From: Curtobacterium flaccumfaciens pv. betae
Lineage (GTDB): Bacteria; Actinomycetota; Actinomycetes; Actinomycetales; Microbacteriaceae
Direction of reading: 5' to 3'
Assembly: GCF_026241855.1 (NCBI RefSeq)
Contig: NZ_JAPJDC010000001.1
Coordinates: 248,001-312,000 of the forward strand
Length of the DNA stretch: 64,000 nucleotides
The notes under the pieces are model-generated. The model saw only the letters and a list, made by a program, of their open reading frames with translations. It had not been told where the DNA came from and did not search any database. Within the stretch, counting starts at the first letter, position 1, and each line of letters begins with the position of its first letter. Shown one piece after another: positions 51,904 through 59,744 of this stretch. The translations under genes and the position numbers were made by a program.

Positions 51904-51954
51904 GTGAGCAGAAATGGTCGGGTCGCCTTCGGGCACCCGACCATTCCTGCACTC
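51904..51954. terminator. hairpin with UUCG tetraloop, GTGAGCAGAA family
   Basis: GAAATGGTCGGGT pairs with ACCCGACCATTcC (one mismatch), closing GCC-TTCG-GGC. It lies downstream of the sigma operon and resembles the hairpin at 40983. Confidence 0.75.
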
Positions 51955-52002
51955 CAAGTGCGGGCCACCTCGCACCGTGCGAGAGCACGCCCGCGGCGCG
52001 GA

Positions 52003-52008
52003 TAGCCT
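52003..52008 (+). promoter_or_regulatory. -10 box TAGCCT, leaderless start of TSUP gene
   Basis: Seven bases before the ATG at 52016. Confidence 0.5.
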
Positions 52009-52015
52009 GGGCAGG

Positions 52016-52819
52016 ATGAGGAAGCGCGGCGGAACGGTGCTCGTGTTGGTGGCGATCGGGGTCCTGGCGGGGGTCCTGTCCGGGTTGTTCGGCGTCGGCG
52101 GTGGGGTCATCGTGGTACCGGCGCTCATGGCCTTCGCACAGATGGACCAGCGTCGGGCCTCGGCCACGTCGCTCGTGGCGATCGCCCCCGCGGCCGTCGT
52201 CGGTGCGGTCACCTACGCCGTGCAGGGCGAGGTGCACTGGCTCGCGGCCCTGACCCTGGCGGTCGGCAGCGTCATCGGCGCGCCGATCGGTGCCCGGCTG
52301 CTCCGTGCCCTGCCGCTCCGCGTGCTGCCCTGGATCTTCGTCGGGTTCATCGCCGTCGTGCTGGTGTCGCTGTTCACCACGGTGCCGACCCGCGGCGGCG
52401 AGGTGCACTTCGGGGTCGTCGAGGCGATCGTCCTGCTGGCGCTCGGGCTGCTGTCGGGGGTGCTGTCCGGGCTCGTCGGGGTCGGCGGCGGGGTCGTCAT
52501 CGTGCCGGGGCTCGAGGTCGTGCTCGGCGCCGGCGACCTGCTGGCGAAGGGCACGTCGCTCCTCACGATGGTGCCGACGTCGGTGTCCGGGACGGTCGCG
52601 AACCTGCGGCGTCGCGCGGTCGACCTGCGGGTCGGGCTGACGGTCGGCATCACCGCCGCCGTCTGCTCGCCGGGCGGCGCCGTGCTGGCGCGCCTGGTCG
52701 ACCCGCAGGTCGGCACCTGGCTGTTCACGGCGTTCCTGGTGGTCGTCGCGGTCATCGTGCTCAGCCGCGGGCGTCGGAGGGCACCACAGAACGACGCGAG
52801 CGACGGGGAGGTCGCGTGA
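52016..52819 (+). CDS. TSUP (TauE/SafE) family sulfite/sulfonate exporter
   Basis: 267 residues with eight membrane helices in two repeats. Each repeat starts with the family motif: GVLSGLFGVGGGVIVVPAL and GVLSGLVGVGGGVVIVPGL. TSUP proteins move sulfite, sulfoacetate, thiosulfate or other organosulfur anions. No sulfur genes are adjacent, so the substrate is open. The ATG at 52016 begins just before helix 1. It overlaps the following AlkD-like gene by four bases (GTGA). Confidence 0.88.
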   Translation: MRKRGGTVLVLVAIGVLAGVLSGLFGVGGGVIVVPALMAFAQMDQRRASATSLVAIAPAAVVGAVTYAVQGEVHWLAALTLAVGSVIGAPIGARLLRALPLRVLPWIFVGFIAVVLVSLFTTVPTRGGEVHFGVVEAIVLLALGLLSGVLSGLVGVGGGVVIVPGLEVVLGAGDLLAKGTSLLTMVPTSVSGTVANLRRRAVDLRVGLTVGITAAVCSPGGAVLARLVDPQVGTWLFTAFLVVVAVIVLSRGRRRAPQNDASDGEVA

Positions 52820-53451
52820 CGGGCCTCCCGGCAGCGCGCGACGCGGAAGCCGTGCTGGCGGCGTTCGCCCGCACCACCGGCGACGTCGCCGCGGCCCGCC
52901 GGGTCGCGCGGCAGTTCCACGACCTCGACGAGGGGGAGCGCTCGGCGCTGCTCTGGAGCGAGGACGACGGCGCGAAGCTCGTCGCCGTCCTGCTGCTCGT
53001 GCAGGCGATGCGGGCGCAGCCGGACCCGGAGCTCACCGACGAGTACCTGTCCGCGGCGAAGGCCGAGCGGTTCGAAGACCCGGTGCTCGTCGACCTGGCC
53101 GCCGAGGAACTCGTCGGCGCCCCGTTGGTGGGCGCCTCGACCGGCCCGCTGTTCGCGCTGGCGAAGTCCGACGTCGCGATGGTCCGCCGGATCGCGGTCG
53201 TGGCGACCCTGGCGTTCGCGAAGCAGGGCGACGCCGAGGTGCCCCTCGGGATCGCCGGGCGCCTGGTTCGGGAGCGCAGCGAGACGGTGCAGTCGGCGCT
53301 CGGGTTGGTCCTGCGCGAGACGGGGAAGCGGGCGTCCGAGCCGGCACTCGTGGCGTTCCTCGAGCAGAGCGGCCGGTTCCTCAGCCCGGCCGCCCGCCGG
53401 ACCGCGACCGAGCACCTGCCGCCGGGGGAGCGTGACCGGCTGCGCGGATGA
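52816..53451 (+). CDS. AlkD-like DNA alkylation repair protein
   Basis: 211 residues of paired helices (ALK/HEAT-like repeats). Segments typical of AlkD are VARQFHDLDEGERSALLWSEDDGAKLVAVLLLV, DLAAEELVG and LAKSDVAMVRRIAVVATLAFAKQG, the last including the arginine that contacts DNA. AlkD excises bulky or cationic alkyl bases without base flipping. The conserved tryptophan in the motif before MVRRIA is replaced by valine, so activity is uncertain. The GTG start overlaps the TSUP stop; the pair is translationally coupled. Confidence 0.65.
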   Translation: MTGLPAARDAEAVLAAFARTTGDVAAARRVARQFHDLDEGERSALLWSEDDGAKLVAVLLLVQAMRAQPDPELTDEYLSAAKAERFEDPVLVDLAAEELVGAPLVGASTGPLFALAKSDVAMVRRIAVVATLAFAKQGDAEVPLGIAGRLVRERSETVQSALGLVLRETGKRASEPALVAFLEQSGRFLSPAARRTATEHLPPGERDRLRG

Positions 53452-53735
53452 CGCAGCTCGCGGTCGCGCGCGACGCCTTGCTCGCCCGGGCAGAACCCGC
53501 CTGAGGCGACGGCCGGGAGGCCCGGTGCGGGTCCGCCCCGCCGCTGGCCGCCCGCGCGCACCGGCACCAGCGCCGTGCCGGGGTCCGACGCCTGTGCTGC
53601 GGGCATGCCCACCCGCGCCGACGTGCGCGAGGGGGACGCGGGGCTGGGAGCGTCCACGGGGCGGGCGCGTACCGAGGAGGGGAACGCGAGTCGTGCCTCC
53701 AGGCCGGCTCGAAGCGACCACGAGAGGAACGCAAC
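53452..53735. other. gene-free spacer before dehydrogenase gene
   Basis: 284 bases. A degenerate GGAGGCCCGGTGCGGG hairpin (about 53516-53545) follows the AlkD-like gene. The rest is GC-rich with no convincing gene. GAGAGGA (53722-53728) is the ribosome site for the dehydrogenase at 53736. Confidence 0.5.
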
Positions 53736-54929
53736 GTGCGCGCACTGACCTACCAGGGCACCGAGAAGGTGTCCGTCGAGACCGTCCCCGACCCGACCAT
53801 CCAGGAGCCGACCGACGCGATCGTGCGGATCACCTCCACGGCGATCTGCGGGTCCGACCTGCACCTGTACCGCGTGCTCGGCCCGTACATCGACCGCGGC
53901 GACGTCCTCGGCCACGAGCCGATGGGCATCGTGGAAGAGGTCGGATCCGGCGTCACGAACCTGAAGGTCGGCGACCGGGTCGTCATCCCCTTCAACATCT
54001 CCTGTGGCCACTGCTGGATGTGCCAGCACGGCCTGCAGTCGCAGTGCGAGACCACCCAGGTGACCGAGTACGGCACCGGTGCCTCGCTGTTCGGCTACAC
54101 CAAGATGTACGGCCAGGTCCCCGGTGGCCAGGCCGAGTACCTGCGCGTGCCGCACGCCGACTACGGCCCCATCGTCGTGCCGGACGACGGCACCCCCGAC
54201 GACCGCTGGCTGTTCCTGAGCGACATCCTGCCGACCGCGTGGCAGGCCGTGCAGTACGCCCAGGTGCCCGAGGGTGGCACGCTCGCCGTGCTCGGCCTCG
54301 GCCCGGTCGGCCAGTTCGCCGCCCGCATCGGCAAGCACCTCGGCTACCGCGTGCTCGCCGTCGACCCCGAGCAGGTCCGCCGTGACCTGGGGGCGAAGCA
54401 CGGCGCCGAGGTGTTCGACCTGACGAAGGACCTGGTGCCCGAGCTCGTCGACCTGACCGACGGCCGCGGCCCCGACGGGGTCGTCGACGCCGTCGGCATG
54501 GAGGCCCACGGTAACCCGATGGCGGGCTTCGCACAGCGTGCCGCCGGGCTGCTGCCCGACAAGCTCGCGCAGAAGGCGATCGAGACCGCCGGTGTCGACC
54601 GGCTGGCCGCCGTGCACGCGGCGATCGACCTGGTCCGCCGCGGGGGCACCGTCTCGCTGAGCGGTGTCTACGGCGGCATGGCCGACCCGATGCCGATGAT
54701 GACGCTGTTCGACAAGCAGATCACCATCCGCGAGGGCCAGTGCAACGTGAAGCGCTGGATCGACGACATCATGCCGCTCGTCTCCGACCCGTCGGACCCG
54801 CTCGGCACGCTCGACCTGACCACCCACCGCGTCTCGCTCGAGGAGGCCCCGCACATGTACGAGGTCTTCCAGAAGAAGCAGGACAACTGCGTCAAGGTCG
54901 TGCTCGACCCCGCGATGGCCGCGGCCTGA
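53736..54929 (+). CDS. zinc-dependent dehydrogenase, formaldehyde dehydrogenase-like
   Basis: 397 residues. Catalytic zinc: C38 in TAICGSDLHLY, the histidine in VLGHEPMG. Structural zinc cysteines: SCGHCWMCQHGLQSQC. NAD site: LAVLGLGPVGQFAARIGKHLG. The GTGASLFGYTKMYGQVPGGQAEYLRVPHAD insertion is typical of the glutathione-independent formaldehyde dehydrogenase/PdhL group. It probably oxidises aldehydes or alcohols. The C-terminus is complete (KVVLDPAMAAA). The GTG start is preceded by GAGAGGA. Its stop codon shares one base with the start of the next gene (TGATG), so the two are coupled. Confidence 0.9.
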   Translation: MRALTYQGTEKVSVETVPDPTIQEPTDAIVRITSTAICGSDLHLYRVLGPYIDRGDVLGHEPMGIVEEVGSGVTNLKVGDRVVIPFNISCGHCWMCQHGLQSQCETTQVTEYGTGASLFGYTKMYGQVPGGQAEYLRVPHADYGPIVVPDDGTPDDRWLFLSDILPTAWQAVQYAQVPEGGTLAVLGLGPVGQFAARIGKHLGYRVLAVDPEQVRRDLGAKHGAEVFDLTKDLVPELVDLTDGRGPDGVVDAVGMEAHGNPMAGFAQRAAGLLPDKLAQKAIETAGVDRLAAVHAAIDLVRRGGTVSLSGVYGGMADPMPMMTLFDKQITIREGQCNVKRWIDDIMPLVSDPSDPLGTLDLTTHRVSLEEAPHMYEVFQKKQDNCVKVVLDPAMAAA

Positions 54930-56038
54930 TGCGCGTCGTCGTCGTCGGCGCGACCGGCAACGTGGGGACGGCGGTGCTCCGTCGGCTCGCGGCCGTGCGC
55001 GCCGACGACGACGGTGTCACCGGTCGTCACGCCGCCGGTGACGCCGGCCATCACGCCGCCGGTGACGCCGCCGGTGACGCCGCCGGCGTCCAGATCGTCG
55101 GTGTCGCCCGGCGCCTGCCGGACCTTCGCGCGGAGCCGTACGCCGCCGCCGTCTGGCACGCGGTCGACGTCGGCGCTGCGGACGCCGTGGACCAGCTCAC
55201 GGCCGTGTTCCAGGGTGCCGACGCCGTCATCCACCTGGCGTGGGCCCTCCAGCCGACGCACGACATCCCCGCGCAGCACCGCACGAACGTGACCGGCACG
55301 GCGAACGTCCTGGCGGCCGTCGCGCGCGCCGAGGTGCCCCAGGTCGTCGTCGCGTCCTCGGTCGGCGCCTACCGCGGGGTGGACGTCGACGGCAAGCACA
55401 CCCCAGTGGACGAGAGCTGGCCCGCCGACGGCATCCCGACGGCGACGTACTCGATCCACAAGGCCGACAACGAAGCAGCGATGGACGCGTTCGAGGCCGA
55501 ACACCCCTCCGTGACCGTCACCCGGCTGCGCCCGGGGCTGATCTTCCAGCGGGACGCCGCCGCCGAGATCCGGGGGCTGTTCCTCGGACACCTCGTGCCG
55601 ATGTCGATCGTGCGATGGATCCGCTGGCTCGTGCTGCCGCTGCCGTACCCGTTCGTGTTCCAGGCCGTGCACGCCGACGACGTCGCGGACGCCTACTGGC
55701 GCGCGGTCGACCGACGGGCAGCCGGGGCGTTCAACATCGCCGCGTCGCCCGTGCTCAACCCGCCGCGACTGGCCCGGGCCTTCGGCATGCTCGGTGCCGT
55801 GCGGATCCCGCTGCGGTTGCTGCGCGGGGTCGTGACGGTCACGTGGCGGCTGCGGTTGCAGCCGACGGACGCCGGGTGGATCGACATCGCGGCCGGGGTG
55901 CCGATCATGCGGACCGACCGTGCCCGGTCGGTGCTCGGATGGGAGGCCCGGCACACCTCCGAAGAAGCGTTGCGTGCACTCGTGGCCGGGTTCGCGGACG
56001 GTGCGAACGTTCCGGGGTCCGGGCCGCTCCGCGGCTGA
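54929..56038 (+). CDS. NAD-dependent epimerase/dehydratase family protein
   Basis: 369 residues, extended SDR: MRVVVVGATGNVGTAVLRRLAA, then DAVIHLAWALQPTHD, VVASSVGAYRGV (Ser), and the active-site Y/K in TATYSIHKADNEAAM (YxxxK). After residue 27 there is a low-complexity insert GRHAAGDAGHHAAGDAAGDAAG encoded by an imperfect 12-15 base repeat (about 55020-55085), likely a loop expansion. It is translationally coupled to the dehydrogenase upstream. It may act on a small nucleotide-activated or carbonyl substrate. The 19-bp repeat element lies 43 bases past its end. Confidence 0.85.
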   Translation: MRVVVVGATGNVGTAVLRRLAAVRADDDGVTGRHAAGDAGHHAAGDAAGDAAGVQIVGVARRLPDLRAEPYAAAVWHAVDVGAADAVDQLTAVFQGADAVIHLAWALQPTHDIPAQHRTNVTGTANVLAAVARAEVPQVVVASSVGAYRGVDVDGKHTPVDESWPADGIPTATYSIHKADNEAAMDAFEAEHPSVTVTRLRPGLIFQRDAAAEIRGLFLGHLVPMSIVRWIRWLVLPLPYPFVFQAVHADDVADAYWRAVDRRAAGAFNIAASPVLNPPRLARAFGMLGAVRIPLRLLRGVVTVTWRLRLQPTDAGWIDIAAGVPIMRTDRARSVLGWEARHTSEEALRALVAGFADGANVPGSGPLRG

Positions 56039-56080
56039 CCGGGCTGGGGGTGGCCGGGGTCGGCGCTTCCTGGCCGCTCC

Positions 56081-56200
56081 GGGCGTACGGGGTGCTTCCG
56101 GGCGTACCGGGTGGTTTCGGGCGTACGGGGTCGGAAGTTCTGACCAGGTACGCCCGGTTTCACATTCCATCGCGGGCGTTCTGGGAAGGAACGCCCGCTC
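56081..56200. repeat. 19-bp repeats plus hairpins, copy 2
   Basis: GGGCGTACGGGGTGCTTCC and two degenerate 19-base relatives run from 56081. They are followed by TTCTGACCAGGTACGCCC (56138-56155), identical to the right arm at 47120, and a conserved tail with a perfect GCGGGCGTTC/GAACGCCCGC hairpin (56172-56198, loop TGGGAAG). This copy is intergenic. Confidence 0.9.
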
Positions 56201-56254
56201 GTGTTCCCCGTGTCGCGCTACGCTTCGCTCGTCGTTGTGAGAAGGGGGAGTGCG

Positions 56255-56611
56255 ATGGTGCTCAGTTGGTCCGCGTTCAGTGAGCTCGAGGGGCCGGGGG
56301 AGTCGGGGATGTCCGACCTGTTCGGCGGCTGGTTCGGTATCGCGTTCGGGGTCGTCGCGGCGCTGATGATCCTCACGACCCTGACGATCGTCATCCTCTC
56401 GCTCTACCGGGGCAAGCGGATGGCCGACCGTGGTCAGAACCCGCTCACCATGCAGGAGGACATCGCGTACCAGGCGATGCAGAGCCGCACGTTCGCTCCG
56501 GACAAGCCGCTCGAGCAGCGCCTTGCCGAACTCGACGACCTGCACGCGCGCGGTGTGATCTCCGACGAGGAGCACCGCAGCGCCCGAGCCGAGGCCCTGC
56601 GCGGACGATGA
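56255..56611 (+). CDS. SHOCT-domain membrane protein
   Basis: 118 residues: an N-terminal extracellular or loop segment, one membrane helix (about 27-50, IAFGVVAALMILTTLTIVIL), a basic stretch and a C-terminal SHOCT domain (LEQRLAELDDLHARGVISDEEHRSARAEAL). SHOCT is a short helical domain linked to oligomerisation of membrane proteins. The ATG was chosen for its GAAGGGGGA ribosome site. It overlaps a paralogue downstream by four bases (ATGA). Confidence 0.85.
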   Translation: MVLSWSAFSELEGPGESGMSDLFGGWFGIAFGVVAALMILTTLTIVILSLYRGKRMADRGQNPLTMQEDIAYQAMQSRTFAPDKPLEQRLAELDDLHARGVISDEEHRSARAEALRGR

Positions 56612-56862
56612 TCGCCTCCGAAGACGTCCGCAACCCCCTGATCCCGCCGGTCTACGACCTCGTCTGGACCCTGCTGATGGCGCTCGTCGTCATCGTGGTC
56701 ATCGTCGCCGTGTGCATCGCGGTCGTCCGCAGTCGGCGTCCCCACGGTGCCCGTCGGACCTCGCCGGAGCAGCGGCTCCTCGAACTCGACGAGCTGCACG
56801 CCCGCGGTGTCATCACCGACGACGAGCGCCGAGCCGCGCGGGCCGAGGCCCTGCGCGGTTAG
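56608..56862 (+). CDS. SHOCT-domain membrane protein, tandem paralogue
   Basis: 84 residues: one membrane helix (about 15-38) and a C-terminal SHOCT domain (PEQRLLELDELHARGVITDDERRAARAEAL) nearly identical to that of the preceding gene. It is a tandem duplicate with a divergent N-terminus, translationally coupled to it. The function is unknown; the pair may form a hetero-oligomer. Confidence 0.85.
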   Translation: MIASEDVRNPLIPPVYDLVWTLLMALVVIVVIVAVCIAVVRSRRPHGARRTSPEQRLLELDELHARGVITDDERRAARAEALRG

Positions 56863-56865
56863 CCT
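56860..56865 (+). promoter_or_regulatory. -10 box TAGCCT, leaderless start of DUF6314 gene
   Basis: It overlaps the SHOCT stop codon and lies six bases before the GTG at 56872. Confidence 0.45.
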
Positions 56866-56871
56866 GGTCCG

Positions 56872-57282
56872 GTGCTGCTGCCGACGGACCTGCTCGGGGT
56901 GTGGGAACTCCACCGCACCGTGCACGACCACCGCACCGGGGCCGCGGGGACCGTCACCGGGACCACCACCCTGACCCGGGCCGGCGACGACGAGGTGCGC
57001 TGGGACGAGTCCGGCGTGATGATCTTCGACGGCCGGTCCACCCCGGTGTCCCGGACCCTCCTCCTCCGGCGCGGTCCCGACGGCGGCTGGACCGTGCACT
57101 TCTCCGACGGTCGGGTCTTCCACGACTGGGTCTGGGGCACGAGCGTCGCCCACGCCTGCGCTCCGGACGACTACACGGGTGCCTTCGACGGCGACGAAGA
57201 CCGCTGGACGGTGCGGTGGGAAGTGCGGGGCCCGGCGAAGGACTACCGGCTGGACAGCGTCCTCACCCGACCGCGGTCGTGA
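56872..57282 (+). CDS. DUF6314-family protein
   Basis: 136 residues forming a small beta-barrel: LGVWELHRTVHDHRTGAAGTVTGTTTL, then VRWDESGVMIF and VHFSDGRVFHDWVWG, HACAPDDYTGAF and a C-terminal WEVRGPAKDYRLDSVLTR. The GTxxGxxxF and DGRxFH...H.C..D.Y.G pattern is diagnostic of DUF6314, a lipocalin- or heme-barrel-like family of unknown function. The start is GTG. Confidence 0.8.
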   Translation: MLLPTDLLGVWELHRTVHDHRTGAAGTVTGTTTLTRAGDDEVRWDESGVMIFDGRSTPVSRTLLLRRGPDGGWTVHFSDGRVFHDWVWGTSVAHACAPDDYTGAFDGDEDRWTVRWEVRGPAKDYRLDSVLTRPRS

Positions 57283-57317
57283 CCCGCGGGGTCGGACGTC
57301 ACCGCCAGACTGGGGGC

Positions 57318-57983
57318 ATGGCACGCTCCTCCGGCACCGACGCCCCGCGCATCACCCTGACCGAACCGACGAACCTCGAGGACTGGGCGCCAGCTCCCGG
57401 TGACGTCCTGACGGGCGACCGCCTCGAGGGCAAGCGCATCGACGTCCTCGACCTGGCCGGCGAGCGGCTTCCCGACCTGGAGATCGAGGAGTGCGTCATC
57501 GACACGTTCCGGGGCGACGACGCGGACTTCCGTGGGCTCCGGGTCCGTGACTCGGTCATCGACTCGCTCGACGCCCCGATCCTGCGGGCGTCGAGCAGCT
57601 CGTGGCGCGAGGTCCGGGTCTCCGGCGGTCGGGTCGGCTCGGCGGAGCTGTACGACTCCGGACTGAACGGCGTCGAGTTCGTCGGCATGAAGTTCGGGTT
57701 CGTGAACCTGCGCGGCTCGACGATCACCGACGTGGTGTTCCGTGACTGCGTCATCGACGAGCTCGACATCGCCGACGCGAAGCTGCTGCGGGTGTCGTTC
57801 GACGGCAGCAGCATCCGCGCCGCCGAGGGGTCGAACACCCGCATCGACCACGTGGACCTGCGCGGAGCGGACCTCGATCGGGTCGAGCGGCTCGAGGGGT
57901 TCCGCGGAGCCACGATCGGCGCCGACCAGCTGTACACGCTCGCACCGCTGCTGGCTGCACAGGCCGGCTACCGCGTCGACTGA
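57318..57983 (+). CDS. pentapeptide-repeat protein
   Basis: 221 residues with an irregular right-handed beta-helix from about residue 30: LDLAGERLPDLEIEECVID, DADFRGLRVRDSVID, LNGVEFVGMKFGFVNLRGSTITDVVFRDCVID and HVDLRGADLDRV. Coils follow the A[DN]LxX pattern loosely. Members can mimic DNA (gyrase protection, as MfpA/Qnr) or act as structural proteins; this one is not close enough to MfpA to claim gyrase binding. A CAGACT box lies six bases before the ATG. The C-terminus (LYTLAPLLAAQAGYRVD) is a helix. Confidence 0.82.
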   Translation: MARSSGTDAPRITLTEPTNLEDWAPAPGDVLTGDRLEGKRIDVLDLAGERLPDLEIEECVIDTFRGDDADFRGLRVRDSVIDSLDAPILRASSSSWREVRVSGGRVGSAELYDSGLNGVEFVGMKFGFVNLRGSTITDVVFRDCVIDELDIADAKLLRVSFDGSSIRAAEGSNTRIDHVDLRGADLDRVERLEGFRGATIGADQLYTLAPLLAAQAGYRVD

Positions 57984-58043
57984 CCCGCGCCGAGTTTCGC
58001 GCTCACCGACACCGCACGCCCGACCGGCCCCGCGAACTGTCGC

Positions 58044-59051
58044 TCAGCCCGAAACAGCGCCCGAAACAGCGCCCGAAACAGCGTCAGCGCCGACCCCGGC
58101 CAGCGCCGCGGCCAGGTCGGCCTGCACCAGGTCGCCGTGCACCGCTGCACCCACCTGGGTGCCGGCAGCCGCCGACGCGATGACCGTCGCCATCGGGGCC
58201 GTCACGTTGCCGGCCGCGGACACCCCGCGCACCTCGGTCTGCCCGGCGGCGTCCACGGTCAGCGCCGTCGCGAAGCGGTGGTCGCCCATGAACTGGTCGG
58301 TGGCGGCGAGGCCGAGCCCGGACAGGAAGCCCACCCGCGCCTCGGGCCGGCTCGCCGTGGCCAGGGCATCGAGCTCGACGAAGGAACCGTCGCCGAGCCG
58401 GACCCCGGTCAGCCGGTCACCCTCGGAGACCACTTCGGCGACCGGGCCCTGAACCACCGTGACGCCGCGGGCCGCCAAACCGGCCAGGGCGGTGTCGTCC
58501 ATCAGCGTCGGATCGGTCAGGAACGCGGTCACCCGATCGCTCAGCGCCCGGAACATGAGCGCTTGGTGTGCGGCGTTCGGCGTCGTGACGAGGACCCCGA
58601 TCCGCTGGTCGCGGATCTCCCACCCGTGGCAGAACGGGCAGTGCACGACCCCGCGCCCCCACTGTTCGGCCAGGCCCGGGACCTCGGGCAGGACGTCCAC
58701 GGCGCCGGAGGCGACGACCAGTCTGCGCGCCGTGACGACCGCGCCGGAGTCCAGCGTGACCGAGAAGCCGACCCGGTCGTGACCGTCACCGGTCGTGGCG
58801 GACGTGGCCACGACCCTCCCGGCCGTGACCTGGACGCCGTAGGCGGCGACCTCGCTGCGACCGATGCGGATCAGCTCGGCGGGCGCGACGCCCTCGTGGC
58901 CGAGGTAGTTGTGTGCGCCGGCCGCCGGAGCGTTGCGGGGCTCGCCGGAGTCGACGACGAGCACCGAGCGCCGCGAACGGCCGAGGATCAGGGCGGCGGA
59001 GAGGCCGGCGGCCGAGCCGCCGATGACGATGACGTCGAAGTGTTCAGGCAT
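58044..59051 (-). CDS. thioredoxin reductase-like FAD/NAD(P) oxidoreductase
   Basis: 335 residues. The FAD site is DVIVIGGSAAGLSAALILGRSRRSVLVVDSGEPRN, the redox pair is C138xxC141 (HCPFCHGWEIR), and a C-terminal FAD contact reads VRGVSAAGNVTAPM. The NAD(P) site lacks a clear GxGxxA. It resembles TrxR-like enzymes that oxidise dithiols of secondary metabolites (HlmI/GliT-like). The last residues, SGAVSGAVSG, come from three exact 12-bp repeats (58047-58082), so the end has been extended by slippage. It is divergent from an XRE-cupin regulator, with an inverted repeat between them. Confidence 0.88.
   Translation of the reverse strand: MPEHFDVIVIGGSAAGLSAALILGRSRRSVLVVDSGEPRNAPAAGAHNYLGHEGVAPAELIRIGRSEVAAYGVQVTAGRVVATSATTGDGHDRVGFSVTLDSGAVVTARRLVVASGAVDVLPEVPGLAEQWGRGVVHCPFCHGWEIRDQRIGVLVTTPNAAHQALMFRALSDRVTAFLTDPTLMDDTALAGLAARGVTVVQGPVAEVVSEGDRLTGVRLGDGSFVELDALATASRPEARVGFLSGLGLAATDQFMGDHRFATALTVDAAGQTEVRGVSAAGNVTAPMATVIASAAAGTQVGAAVHGDLVQADLAAALAGVGADAVSGAVSGAVSG
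58047..58082. repeat. three exact 12-bp repeats at gene end
   Basis: GCCCGAAACAGC occurs three times in a row just inside the stop codon of the flavoprotein. It encodes the repeated AVSG residues on the minus strand. Confidence 0.9.
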
Positions 59052-59081
59052 GCGCTGATCATGCGGCCGGTCACGAGTGAA

Positions 59082-59099
59082 CAGCAACGAAGTTTGCTG
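59082..59099. promoter_or_regulatory. CAGCAA-N6-TTGCTG operator between divergent genes
   Basis: A perfect 6+6+6 inverted repeat in the 58-base spacer between the flavoprotein and XRE-cupin genes, the probable operator of the latter's product. Confidence 0.55.
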
Positions 59100-59109
59100 A
59101 TGTGGCAAC

Positions 59110-59724
59110 ATGGCCCGCATGGCACACAGCACCCCGGGACCGGTCGCGCGCACGACGGCCGACGTCGTCGACGGGGTCGGCCCCCGACTCCGCGCGCTGC
59201 GCGCCCACCGCGACGTCACGCTCGCGGCACTGTCCGAGCAGACGGGGATCTCGGTGAGCACCCTGTCGCGGCTCGAGTCCGGCCAGCGGAAGCCCACGCT
59301 CGAACTGCTGCTGCCCCTCGCGCGGGCGTACCAGGTGCCCCTCGACGACCTGGTCGGCGCACCGCAGACCGGCGACCCGCGTGTGCACATGAAGCCCGAG
59401 GTGCACGGCGGCCGCGTGGTCGTGCCGCTGACGAAGCGGACCGGCGGGGTGCGCTCCTTCAAGCAGCTGTTCCCGCCGAACACCCCGGGTGGGGAGCCGT
59501 CGCTCAAGACGCACGAGGGCTACGAGTGGCTCTACGTGCTGTCCGGACGGCTCCGGTTGGTGCTGGGGGAGCACGACCTCGACCTGGGTCCCGGAGAGGT
59601 CGCCGAGTTCGACACCCACACCCCGCACTGGATGGGCAACGTGACCGACTCCGTCACCGAGGTGCTGTGCCTGTACGGGCCGCAGGGCGAGCGGGCGCAC
59701 GTGCGGTCACGACCCGCTCGGTGA
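59110..59724 (+). CDS. XRE-family regulator with cupin domain
   Basis: 204 residues. The helix-turn-helix LAALSEQTGISVSTLSRLESGQRKPTLELLLPLARAY (about residues 40-78) is followed by a cupin domain with HEGYEWLYVLSGRLRLVLGEHDLDLGPGEVAEFDTHTPHWMGN, in which the metal-site histidine and glutamate are kept. Such regulators sense small metabolites via the cupin and control a divergent metabolic gene, here the TrxR-like flavoprotein. The start may be ATG 59110 or 59119. Confidence 0.9.
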   Translation: MARMAHSTPGPVARTTADVVDGVGPRLRALRAHRDVTLAALSEQTGISVSTLSRLESGQRKPTLELLLPLARAYQVPLDDLVGAPQTGDPRVHMKPEVHGGRVVVPLTKRTGGVRSFKQLFPPNTPGGEPSLKTHEGYEWLYVLSGRLRLVLGEHDLDLGPGEVAEFDTHTPHWMGNVTDSVTEVLCLYGPQGERAHVRSRPAR

Positions 59725-59744
59725 CCGGCTGACCGAGGCCGTCG

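Noticed and set aside
56041..56254. A start for the first SHOCT gene upstream at 56201
   Set aside because: An in-frame ATG exists, but its sequence lies next to the repeat element with no ribosome site; ATG 56255 has GAAGGGGGA at good distance.
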